From Candidatus Omnitrophota bacterium (GTDB lineage Bacteria > Omnitrophota > Gorgyraeia > Gygaellales > Profunditerraquicolaceae), in the NCBI GenBank assembly GCA_026387555.1, contig JAPLLM010000119.1, positions 1-10,105 of the forward strand: a DNA stretch of 10,105 nucleotides. Reading direction: 5' to 3'. This document shows, one piece after another, positions 1 through 6,290 of the stretch. The stretch's first letter is position 1, and every line of letters begins with the position of its first letter. Below the pieces are notes generated by a model. It was not told the origin of the DNA, ran no database searches, and was given only the letters and a program-made list of their open reading frames with translations. Position numbers and translations under genes: made by a program.

Positions 1-246
1 AAAGCTATCCCTGCAGCAGACCGGGACAGTGACTGTTTTTCCTTGTTTTTTAGCTTCCTTGATCATCTCTTCTGTATTTACTTCACCTTTGAGCGCGATG
101 TAAAACATCACGTTTTTCGCTTTTTTAAAAACCTTAGTCCTGAAAAGCTTGTTTTTAATAACCTGACTTTTTCGGTCTCGGTTTTCCTCCTTCTGTATTT
201 TTAGCTTCAAGAGAATTTTACTACGTATAGCGTGCTTTGTCAACAT
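1..246 (-). CDS. ygfA: 5-formyltetrahydrofolate cyclo-ligase, N-terminal 82 codons (cut by window edge)
   Basis: ATP-dependent conversion of 5-formyl-THF to 5,10-methenyl-THF, a cytosolic folate salvage step. The frame opens at ATG 246-244, three nucleotides after the nifU stop, and stays open to base 1. It begins MLTKHAIRSKILLKLKIQ, a basic N-terminal helix like that of the family. It continues through FKKAKNVMFYIALKGEVNT (about residues 42-60), the family's 'A..V.fY..l..Ev.T' block, then GKTVTVPVC (about residues 71-79), the 'GK.v.vP.' strand. The family is usually 180-200 residues, so less than half is present. The start is chosen by frame continuity and close coupling to nifU. A better Shine-Dalgarno sequence (AAGGAGG, near 184-190) lies inside the frame with no good start after it, so I ignore it. 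It is the last visible member of the metV-nifU set. The assignment rests on motif recall. Confidence 0.85.
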   Translation of the reverse strand, partial: MLTKHAIRSKILLKLKIQKEENRDRKSQVIKNKLFRTKVFKKAKNVMFYIALKGEVNTEEMIKEAKKQGKTVTVPVCCRDSF

Positions 247-249
247 GGC

Positions 250-684
250 TTAAAGGCACTTTTCCCCATGATGCTCGTGCCCTTTGTCTTCAAAAGGTAT
301 GGGTTTACCCTGTCTTGTGAAATAATCCTTAAGCGCCGAGCGCAGAGCCTCTTCCGCCAGCACTGAACAATGCATTTTGATCGGAGGCAGGCCCCCCAAG
401 GCTTCGGCTACCGCCTTATTAGAGATTTTCAGCGCCTCGTCGATAGATTTGCCTTTGACCATCTCGGTCACCATCGAGCTCGTCGCTACCGCCGCTCCGC
501 AGCCAAAGGTCTTAAACTTCACATCAACGATTATGTTATTCTCGATTTTTAAAAACATCTTCATTACGTCACCGCAGACGGGATTGCCGACTGTGCCGAC
601 ACCGCTGGCATCCGGGATCTCTCCGACATTGCGCGGATTGGAAAAATGATCCATGACTTTTTCGCTGTAAGGAAGCTGACTCAT
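250..684 (-). CDS. nifU: NifU/IscU-type Fe-S cluster assembly scaffold
   Basis: A 144-residue U-type scaffold on which sulfide from a cysteine desulfurase and iron are assembled into [2Fe-2S]/[4Fe-4S] clusters in the cytosol. It opens with YSEKVMDHFSNPRNVG, the family signature. The three ligand cysteines are in place: C37 in NPVCGD (with D39), C62 in FGCGAA, and C106 in MHCSVLAEEA, with H105 beside it. LPPIK (residues 99-103) resembles the LPPVK motif that the HscA chaperone recognises in IscU. The C-terminal tail after about residue 122 is an extension ending GHEHHGEKC, which could bind metal. The ATG directly follows the metV stop (TAGATG) and no clear Shine-Dalgarno sequence is visible, so translation is probably coupled. 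No cysteine desulfurase is visible in the window. Family identity is firm; whether it belongs to an ISC-, NIF- or SUF-type system is open. Confidence 0.95.
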   Translation of the reverse strand: MSQLPYSEKVMDHFSNPRNVGEIPDASGVGTVGNPVCGDVMKMFLKIENNIIVDVKFKTFGCGAAVATSSMVTEMVKGKSIDEALKISNKAVAEALGGLPPIKMHCSVLAEEALRSALKDYFTRQGKPIPFEDKGHEHHGEKCL

Positions 685-1338
685 CTATTTAGAGACTACT
701 AACTTATGGGGCTTAGTTGATTTCTTGTAATCTTTGGGCTGCTGTATCTCTTTGATCTGATTGAGCTTTTTTCTCTTCTCTAATTCCTGATAAATTAAAA
801 CCCAGGCGCAATCCTTATCTTTATCTACCTCGCACTTACCTTTATTCATCCCGCCGCAAGGCCCGTTTAAAAGGCCTTTAGCGCATAAGGTCACCGGACA
901 GATCCCTCCGGTCACATCGAGAACGCACTCGCCGCAGAGCGAGCATTTCTCGACGAAATTACCCTGCGCATCCATCACTGCGCCGAAAACCGTGTTAAGA
1001 GCGGGAATTATTGCCAGGCCCAGACGGTCATTGTCCTTAACTGACTGGGCACCCAGGCCACAGGCAAGGACTAAAAATGCCTCTGATTCTCTTAAGGCCT
1101 TCATGTTCTTAGCCAGTTCGGCCTTGATCTGGGGGGCAATGCAGGGAGCAGAAGGCATACACATCCCCAAAACAGTCTTTCTGTGCTGCTCTAAGAGCGC
1201 TTTCATCTCCTTTAATTCCGGCTCTCCGCCGGTCTTGCAGGTCGTCGAGCACTCTCCGCAGCCGACCAGGAATATCTTCTGGTAGCCTTTCAGGCTCTCC
1301 AAAATCTCTTCTATAGACTTCTTTTCCGTAATTATCAT
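685..1338 (-). CDS. metV: MetV-like zinc/Fe-S protein (methylenetetrahydrofolate reductase C-terminal domain family)
   Basis: A 217-residue Cys-rich protein of the family that partners MetF, the 5,10-methylene-THF reductase, in the methyl branch of the Wood-Ljungdahl pathway. In acetogens MetV binds MetF as a separate subunit. Fourteen cysteines are visible. An N-terminal GCGECSTTCKTGG motif (residues 26-38) is followed by GMCMPSAPC (58-66). The C-terminal cluster begins CSLCGECVLDVTGGICP (132-148) and continues with LLNGPCGG (156-163) and CEVDKDKDC (169-177). That C-terminal cluster is the signature of the family. The C-terminus is a Lys-rich tail. The start is ATG 1338-1336, preceded by a short AGGA. 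No metF is adjacent in the visible sequence, so the reductase must be elsewhere or beyond base 1. The gene is followed without a gap by nifU, which suits a protein that may carry Fe-S clusters. Catalytic activity alone is not expected. Confidence 0.85.
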   Translation of the reverse strand: MIITEKKSIEEILESLKGYQKIFLVGCGECSTTCKTGGEPELKEMKALLEQHRKTVLGMCMPSAPCIAPQIKAELAKNMKALRESEAFLVLACGLGAQSVKDNDRLGLAIIPALNTVFGAVMDAQGNFVEKCSLCGECVLDVTGGICPVTLCAKGLLNGPCGGMNKGKCEVDKDKDCAWVLIYQELEKRKKLNQIKEIQQPKDYKKSTKPHKLVVSK

Positions 1339-1345
1339 ATCCTAA

Positions 1346-1374
1346 ATTTTAACACACTTTCCCACCGCTAACAA
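1346..1374 (-). promoter_or_regulatory. candidate sigma-70-type promoter upstream of metV
   Basis: In the 47-nt fusA-metV gap, minus strand, TTGTTA (1374-1369) is followed after exactly 17 nt by TAAAAT (1351-1346). These match the -35 consensus at 4 of 6 and the -10 consensus at 5 of 6. The usual 7-nt distance to +1 places the start at the A of the metV ATG, which would give a leaderless mRNA. No terminator hairpin is visible between fusA and metV, so read-through from fusA is equally possible. Confidence 0.4.
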
Positions 1375-1385
1375 GCAGAAATCCG

Positions 1386-4300
1386 CTACCTATTCTCTTC
1401 TTCCTGCTTCTTTTTCTTAGCTTCGCAAATCTCTTTGGTGATCTCCTGCGGGACCTGCACGTACTTGTCGAACTCCATGGTGGCGTTGGCGCGGCCGCTG
1501 GAGAGAGAGCGGAATCCGGTAGCGTAACCGAACATTTCGGAGAGAGGCGCTTCTGCAGAGACGATCTTTTGTTTTCCTTTTACGTCTATATTAAGGATCT
1601 TTCCCCGGCGGGAACAGATATAACTTACCACACCGTTAACATGCTCTTCGGGAGTCGCTACTTCCAAAGACATGCTCGGCTCCAATAACACCGGTTGAGA
1701 TTTAAGGAACGCCTCTTTAAAAGCCATACTCCCCGCGATCTTAAACGCCATTTCCGACGAGTCTACTTCATGATACGATCCATCAAGCAGCTCCACTTTA
1801 ACATCGACTACCGGAAATCCGGCGTAAACACCCTTTCCCATCGCCTCAATGATACCCTTTTCTACCGCCGGGATAAATGATTGTGGGATAGAACCACCTT
1901 TAATACTGTCAATAAATTCAAAACCCTTTCCCGCCTCATTCGGGCTCACCTCAATAACCACATGGCCGTATTGTCCGCGGCCTCCGGTCTGACGGATATA
2001 TTTTCCCTCTGCCTCGGCTTTTTGCAATATGGTCTCGCGGAAGGCCACCTTAGGTTGGCCGACAATAGCCTCGACCCCAAACTCGGTTTTTAATCTATCA
2101 ACGATTATTTCCAGATGTAATTCGCCCATCCCGGTCAACAATGTTTCTTTAGTCTCCTCGTCGGAGCTGACAATAAAAGTCGGGTCTTCTTCAGTAAGCC
2201 GGTTTAAGGCCCTGCCTAACTTATCCTGGTCTGACCGAGTCTTTGGCGTAATACTCAAGGAAACAACCGGCGTGGGGAATTGAATGGCTTCTAATAAGAT
2301 CGGGTTATCGGGATCGCAGAGCGTATCTCCGGTTACGGTATGGTCTAATCCTACGCAGGCGACGATATCTCCGGCAAAGGCGTATTCCACGTTCTCGCGC
2401 ATGTTGGCGTGCATCTGCATATCCTTGGTGGAATTTAATATGTATGTCCCGGTAGATAAAACCCCGGAGTAGACGCGCAGGTAAACCAATTTACCCATGT
2501 GCGGGTCTGCCTGTATTTTAAAGGCCAGGCCGGAAAAAGGCTCTTTGAAGTCAGGTTTACGCTCCAGTTCTTTATCGAGATCATCGGGAACATGGCCTTT
2601 TACCGCAGGTACATCCAGCGGTGAAGGCAGAAACATCGTCACCGCGTCCAGGAGTTTTTGCACCCCTTTATTTTTTAATGACGCGCCGCAGAGCACCGGG
2701 ACAGCTTTGTTGGCTACTGTTCCTCGCCTTATGGCTTTAATTAATTCTTCTTTAGTAATAGTATCCGGGGCTTCCAAATATTTTTTAGTCAAGACTTCAT
2801 CAAAGGCCGCTGCCCGCTCCAACATTATGCGGCGGTATTTCTGCGCAACTTCCGCTAAATCCGCGGGGATTTCTTCGATGCGGTAATCTTTGCCCTGCGT
2901 TTCATCTTGATAAATATACGCCTTCATATCCAATAGGTCCACTACCCCGACGAAAGTGTCTTCCTGTCCGCAGGGAATCTCTAAAGGAATAGTATTTCCG
3001 CCCAACTGCTCTTCTATCCCTTTAAGTGTACCGAAAAAATCCGCTCCGGTGCGATCCATTTTATTGATGAACGCGATCTTGGGCACATTATATTTATCAG
3101 ACTGGTGCCAGACGGTCTCTGATTGCGGTTCGACCCCGCCTACGGCGCAGAAGACTGCCACTGCTCCGTCTAAAACTCTTAAACTGCGCTCGACCTCGAC
3201 GGTAAAATCCACGTGGCCGGGGGTATCGATCAAATTAATACGGTGCTCTTTCCAGAAACAAGTCGTAGCTGCCGCGGTAATGGTAATGCCTCTCTCTTGC
3301 TCCTGCTTCATCCAGTCCATGGTCGCTTTGCCGTCATGCACTTCGCCGATTTTATGCGACTTCCCTGTGTAAAAAAGAATGCGCTCGGACAAAGTAGTCT
3401 TTCCGGCATCAATATGCGCTATGATCCCGATGTTGCGCGTTCTCTCTAAACTATATTTCGGCGTTGGCAGAGCTTCCGCTTCTTTGGGCTTTTCAGCAGC
3501 CGCGGGTTCTTCGGTAGGAGCAGGCTTTTCGGCCGGGGTAGATTCTTCAATCATGGCAGGCTCGACAGGAGCCTCCGATATAGGTGCCGGAGGTTCGGGT
3601 ACAGGAGTTGGTTCAGGCTCAACAGCCGGCACTGCTTCTTCCACAGGCTTAATCTCTTTATCCAAATCTGAAACCTTAGCCTCTGCTTGAGAAATTACTT
3701 TATTCTTTAAAGCGACTAATTCCTCGATCAGGGCACGGATCTTCTCCTCCTGCGCCTCCAGCGATTTTTCTAATTCCGTATATTCCTCGTTAAGCTTGCT
3801 GAATTCGGACTTAGGGACCCATTCACTATTCTGCTCTTTCTTCTTATACGCGTTAATCGCGTCTTTCAGGTCTTTTATTTCTTTTAAATCCCGCTCGATC
3901 TGATGCTTCTGCGATTCTATCTGATCAACCTGCTCCTTGATCTTGCTAGCTAACCCTTTTATCTGCAGGTTTAAATCCTGGATCTCCTTGTGTAAGTTCA
4001 CCCCCTTGGAAAAATGCTCCTCGGTCTCTTTTTCGCGTTCAGCGAACTTATTTCTTAATTCTAAGTTTTCCGCCTTGGCCTTATCCAACATTGCCTCCGA
4101 CTTTACCACCCACTCCTGCCGGCGGGCGAGTTCTTCTTGAAACTTTGCTTCCTTACCCTTGGCCTCCTCTATATATTTTTTATCTTTATCGTACGCCGCC
4201 CTGATTGTAAAAAGCTCTCCTTCCAGAGAATCAACTTGAGCCTGAAGCCTTTGCTCTTTTAATTCCTGCGGGTCCTGATCAGGGCGTGGTGTTTCCGCTG

Positions 4301-4412
4301 GCCGCCTCTTGGGTTTAGCGCCCACTTGCGCCGGGGAAATAATAATCCCTGCCAGGGCATAGACGATAAGCCCTATCCCGACGACCAAAATTACGATAAA
4401 GATATTACTCAT
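1386..4412 (-). CDS. fusA: Membrane-anchored coiled-coil / elongation factor G fusion protein
   Basis: A continuous 1008-residue frame. Residues 4-26 form one hydrophobic helix (IFIVILVVGIGLIVYALAG...) followed by basic GAKPKRRP, which predicts N-out/C-in anchoring with the rest in the cytoplasm. Residues ~52-256 are charged heptad-like coiled coil. Residues ~257-317 are a Pro/Glu/Ala linker. From KYSLERTRNIGIIAHIDAG (319 on) the protein is a full EF-G, the GTPase that translocates tRNA and mRNA on the ribosome. Visible motifs are G1 AHIDAGKTT (332-340), G2 RGITI (374-378), G3 DTPGH (396-400), G4 NKMD (450-453), G5 GASLK (576-580), domain III GMGELHLEIIVDR, and domain IV GGRGQYGH (810-817) and SYHEVDSSEMAF (879-890). 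Normal EF-G is about 690-700 residues and begins near residue 318 here, where no ATG or GTG lies close by. Domain II lacks about 8 residues at STKDMQMHAN. It sits outside a str operon, 6 nt after a lipoprotein gene. The fusion is seen; membrane tethering and its purpose are inferred. Confidence 0.9.
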   Translation of the reverse strand: MSNIFIVILVVGIGLIVYALAGIIISPAQVGAKPKRRPAETPRPDQDPQELKEQRLQAQVDSLEGELFTIRAAYDKDKKYIEEAKGKEAKFQEELARRQEWVVKSEAMLDKAKAENLELRNKFAEREKETEEHFSKGVNLHKEIQDLNLQIKGLASKIKEQVDQIESQKHQIERDLKEIKDLKDAINAYKKKEQNSEWVPKSEFSKLNEEYTELEKSLEAQEEKIRALIEELVALKNKVISQAEAKVSDLDKEIKPVEEAVPAVEPEPTPVPEPPAPISEAPVEPAMIEESTPAEKPAPTEEPAAAEKPKEAEALPTPKYSLERTRNIGIIAHIDAGKTTLSERILFYTGKSHKIGEVHDGKATMDWMKQEQERGITITAAATTCFWKEHRINLIDTPGHVDFTVEVERSLRVLDGAVAVFCAVGGVEPQSETVWHQSDKYNVPKIAFINKMDRTGADFFGTLKGIEEQLGGNTIPLEIPCGQEDTFVGVVDLLDMKAYIYQDETQGKDYRIEEIPADLAEVAQKYRRIMLERAAAFDEVLTKKYLEAPDTITKEELIKAIRRGTVANKAVPVLCGASLKNKGVQKLLDAVTMFLPSPLDVPAVKGHVPDDLDKELERKPDFKEPFSGLAFKIQADPHMGKLVYLRVYSGVLSTGTYILNSTKDMQMHANMRENVEYAFAGDIVACVGLDHTVTGDTLCDPDNPILLEAIQFPTPVVSLSITPKTRSDQDKLGRALNRLTEEDPTFIVSSDEETKETLLTGMGELHLEIIVDRLKTEFGVEAIVGQPKVAFRETILQKAEAEGKYIRQTGGRGQYGHVVIEVSPNEAGKGFEFIDSIKGGSIPQSFIPAVEKGIIEAMGKGVYAGFPVVDVKVELLDGSYHEVDSSEMAFKIAGSMAFKEAFLKSQPVLLEPSMSLEVATPEEHVNGVVSYICSRRGKILNIDVKGKQKIVSAEAPLSEMFGYATGFRSLSSGRANATMEFDKYVQVPQEITKEICEAKKKKQEEENR

Positions 4413-4418
4413 TATTTA

Positions 4419-4871
4419 TTACGCGCCCTGCATAGCGCTTATGACCGCCGCGCTTACTCCCTGGCTTTTCAAGTTGTCGACGTCCGCGGGAGTCAGCACA
4501 AACTTAGAGTTAGTCAATTTGATCTTATCGATGATCACTGCGTCGTTTACCTTCTGTTTGCTTAAATCTACTATCTGCTGCGTGGTCATCTGGTTGGGGC
4601 TGACTGTTTGTTGGGAAGCTGCCAGCTGATTTGCCGTGCCCGGTTTATTAATCTGCGAGCCGACCACTGCACCGGTTGCGGCACCTGCCGCAGCACCGAT
4701 CAATGCTCCTTCGACGCCGTGCCCTCCCTGGTGCCCGATGATCCCTCCGGCCAACGCGCCCAATGCCCCGCCTATGCCCGCGCCTTCGGCAACCCTGGTT
4801 TTATTGGTTTCGCAACCTAATGCCGCGAACATCAAGCCCGCGCTTAAAATAACCGCTAGAAGCTTTTTCAT
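4419..4871 (-). CDS. Glycine-zipper lipoprotein with C-terminal helical repeat domain
   Basis: A 150-residue predicted envelope lipoprotein. The signal peptide has MKK, a hydrophobic core and lipobox AALGC, giving lipidation at Cys20; the residue at +2 is Glu. Residues ~29-73 are a glycine zipper (GAGIGGALGALAGGIIG, then ALIGAAAGAATGAVVGS), typical of small outer-membrane lipoproteins with close-packed or pore-like helices. A Gln/Thr-rich spacer is followed by residues ~96-149, which show a two-part helical pattern: QQIVDLSKQKVNDAVIIDKI, then LTPADVDNLKSQGVSAAVISAMQ. I recognise this module from many uncharacterised bacterial lipoproteins but know no function for it. The start ATG overlaps the rarA stop (ATGA) and has a strong GGAGGAGG just upstream. 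The stop is 6 nt before the EF-G fusion gene, so the two are probably co-translated. Confidence 0.85.
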   Translation of the reverse strand: MKKLLAVILSAGLMFAALGCETNKTRVAEGAGIGGALGALAGGIIGHQGGHGVEGALIGAAAGAATGAVVGSQINKPGTANQLAASQQTVSPNQMTTQQIVDLSKQKVNDAVIIDKIKLTNSKFVLTPADVDNLKSQGVSAAVISAMQGA

Positions 4872-6081
4872 TCCTCCTCCTTTTGTAGTTTCTCCATCCT
4901 TTGTTTGATTTTTGCCTCGTATCCAATATCGGTTGGCTCGTAATATTTTACCTTTTTACGCGTATATTTCTGTTTTACATAATGACCGGGGAAATCGTGC
5001 GCGTATTTATAATCCTTTCCGTGCCCCAGCCTCTCTTCGTCACCGGTAGCGTCTTTCAGATGGTCCGGGACCTCTTGTACTTTATTATTTTCAACGTCAG
5101 CATAGGCTTTGTCAATAGCTAAATAACTGGCGTTGGATTTTTGCGCGCAGGAGACATAAACGCAGGCCTGGGCCAGAGGGATGCGCGCCTCGGGCATGCC
5201 CACAAATTCAGAGACCTGGAGCGCTGCGTAAGCATCTTCGCCATCCAGTATAAAGCCGCGTCAGGGTCAGAGCCGCGCATGGATTTGATAAAAGCAGACG
5301 CGGTATCATAGTGCCCGTCTTCATCGTGGTCATAGACTACGGCCTTCTTTTGGATAGACTCTTCGGCAGCCTCTAAATTAAAATTGATCACCCCGTCTAA
5401 TGCCTGCGGAGTAGTCAGCGCGCCTATTTCCAAAGCATTTAAAGCCCGGCGGGCATCCCCTTCCGAAGTCTTGGCTAGAAAATCCAGCGCCTCTTTCGCG
5501 GCCTTGATTTTGATTTTCCCTAACCCGCGCTCTTTATCTTTCAGCGCGGCATTAAGGATTATGGATATCTCGTTAGCTTTTAAAGATTTTAGTTCGCAGA
5601 CCAGCGAGCGCGATACAAGCGGCGAGGCAATGGAGAAAAACGGGTTATGCACCGTGGCACCGATCAATACGGGGTTGCCGTCCTCCACATCGGGAAGAAG
5701 GACGTCTTGCTGCGCCTTATTGAAACGGTGGATCTCGTCGATAAAAAGGATGGTCTTCTGGCCGGAGCTTCTTTTTTTAAGTTTGGCCTGCGCGATGATG
5801 CGCCTTAATTCCTCGACATTGGAAGTGGTGGCGTTGACCGAGACGAAAGCTGATTCGGTGGCATTGGCGATACAGTAGGCTAAAGAAGTCTTTCCTGTCC
5901 CCGGCGGGCCGAAAAGTATGAGTGAGCTTAAACGGTCGGCTTCAATCGCGCGGCGCAAAAGCTTTCCCTTACCTAATATATGCGCTTGCCCCACGAAATC
6001 GCCGAGTTCTGCCGGCCGCATGCTCACAGAGAGGGGAAAATCCTGGGAAGTCTTCTGGGTTTTTTCGGGGAATAAATCCAT
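4868..6081 (-). pseudogene. rarA: rarA/mgsA AAA+ ATPase, disrupted by internal deletion and frameshift
   Basis: RarA (MgsA) is a clamp-loader-like AAA+ ATPase that acts at stalled replication forks and in recombination. The first frame (from ATG 6081) gives an intact ATPase core: Walker A GPPGTGKTS (58-66), Walker B ILFIDEIHR (111-119), sensor 1 GATVHNP (141-147), VSRS arginine (~158) and sensor 2 GDARRALN (208-215). It reaches RGSDPDAALYWMAKML (~269-284) and then turns into 36 unrelated residues ending at 5119. The true C-terminal half continues in another frame from about 5233 (AYAALQVSEFVGMPEARIPL) to the TGA at 4868. It includes AQKSNASYLAID, RLGHGKDYKYAHDFPGH and YYEPTD, all RarA tail motifs. 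The two parts sum to about 405 residues against a usual ~430-450. The conserved EDP.FIARR...ASED.G.ADP block expected between them is missing. So this is a deletion with frame change, not a simple frameshift. It may be a real lesion or an assembly collapse. The start lies just after the 6S RNA T-run, so read-through transcription from the 6S promoter is plausible. Confidence 0.85.
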
Positions 6082-6098
6082 AAGGCTGTGGCCTCAAT

Positions 6099-6126
6099 AA
6101 AAAACCCCGCGCAAGTGCCGTTGGAA
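6099..6126 (-). terminator. 6S RNA 3' arm plus T-run (terminator-like)
   Basis: The 3' arm of the 6S closing stem (TTCCAAC at 6126-6120, GCAC at 6118-6115, CGCGGGG at 6111-6105) is followed directly by six T residues (6104-6099). This looks like an intrinsic terminator, but the pairing partner of the stem is about 120-130 nt upstream. Termination is probably partial, because rarA starts only 17 nt further on and has no other obvious promoter. Confidence 0.5.
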
Positions 6127-6254
6127 CGATACTCTGAACCGTTTGGTATCAGGTGGGTGCCCTATCCGGGCGCGTTAGCGTACGGAATAGTCGGGCTCCC
6201 TTGATAATAGTGTTGGTTCAAAAATTATCAATTTTCCAACGTGCACCGCAGGGT
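6105..6254 (-). ncRNA. ssrS: 6S RNA (SsrS), RNA polymerase regulator
   Basis: 6S RNA mimics an open promoter and sequesters housekeeping sigma-RNA polymerase. The ~150-nt minus-strand transcript folds into the required long broken hairpin with a central bubble. The closing stem pairs CCCTGCG (6253-6247) with CGCGGGG (6111-6105), GTGC (6246-6243) with GCAC (6118-6115), and GTTGGAA (6240-6234) with TTCCAAC (6126-6120). A middle stem pairs TGAACC (6220-6215) with GGTTCA (6140-6135). Past the bubble, GGGAGCCC (6200-6193) pairs with GGGCACCC (6162-6155), capped by a further hairpin. Conserved-looking 6S sequence is visible in CCCTGCGGTGC, the AAGGGAGCC before the terminal stem, and CACCCACCTGATACCA on the 3' side of the bubble. 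It has its own promoter and T-run end. It is slightly shorter than the usual 160-200 nt. Identification is by structure and recalled consensus; a covariance-model search was not run. Confidence 0.85.
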
Positions 6255-6261
6255 CGATTAA

Positions 6262-6289
6262 AGTATAGCACATTAAATCCGATAAGCAA
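6262..6289 (-). promoter_or_regulatory. Extended -10 sigma-70-type promoter for 6S RNA
   Basis: On the minus strand TTGCTT (6289-6284) is followed by a 16-nt spacer and TATACT (6267-6262), with TG one base before it (TGCTATACT), an extended -10. The predicted start is the A at 6254, immediately before CCCTGCGG, exactly where the RNA's closing stem begins. The -35 begins two bases after the pheT stop (TGA 6293-6291), so promoter and gene are packed together. Confidence 0.75.
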
Positions 6290-6290
6290 A

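Noticed and set aside
3455..3470. Internal CTG/ACG start that would give a normal-length EF-G
   Set aside because: No ATG, GTG or TTG sits near the EF-G boundary, and the upstream frame codes a coherent TM/coiled-coil/linker protein from an ATG. An unusual internal start cannot be excluded but is not supported.
3379..3690. Plus-strand open frames opposite the EF-G fusion gene, for example a Gly/Ser/Ala-rich one here
   Set aside because: They are antisense shadows of the Pro/Glu/Ala linker codons; no ribosome-binding site and no recognisable domain.
4868..5203. Separate short gene starting at GTG 5203 (MGMPEAR...)
   Set aside because: The sequence is plainly the C-terminal third of RarA, and its frame extends upstream past 5203 with family-like residues, so it is a fragment of the disrupted gene.
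6082..6290. tRNA gene or T-box leader in the pheT-rarA gap
   Set aside because: No cloverleaf, no TTCGA-type T-loop in a tRNA context and no T-box antiterminator sequence; the pairings fit 6S RNA instead.
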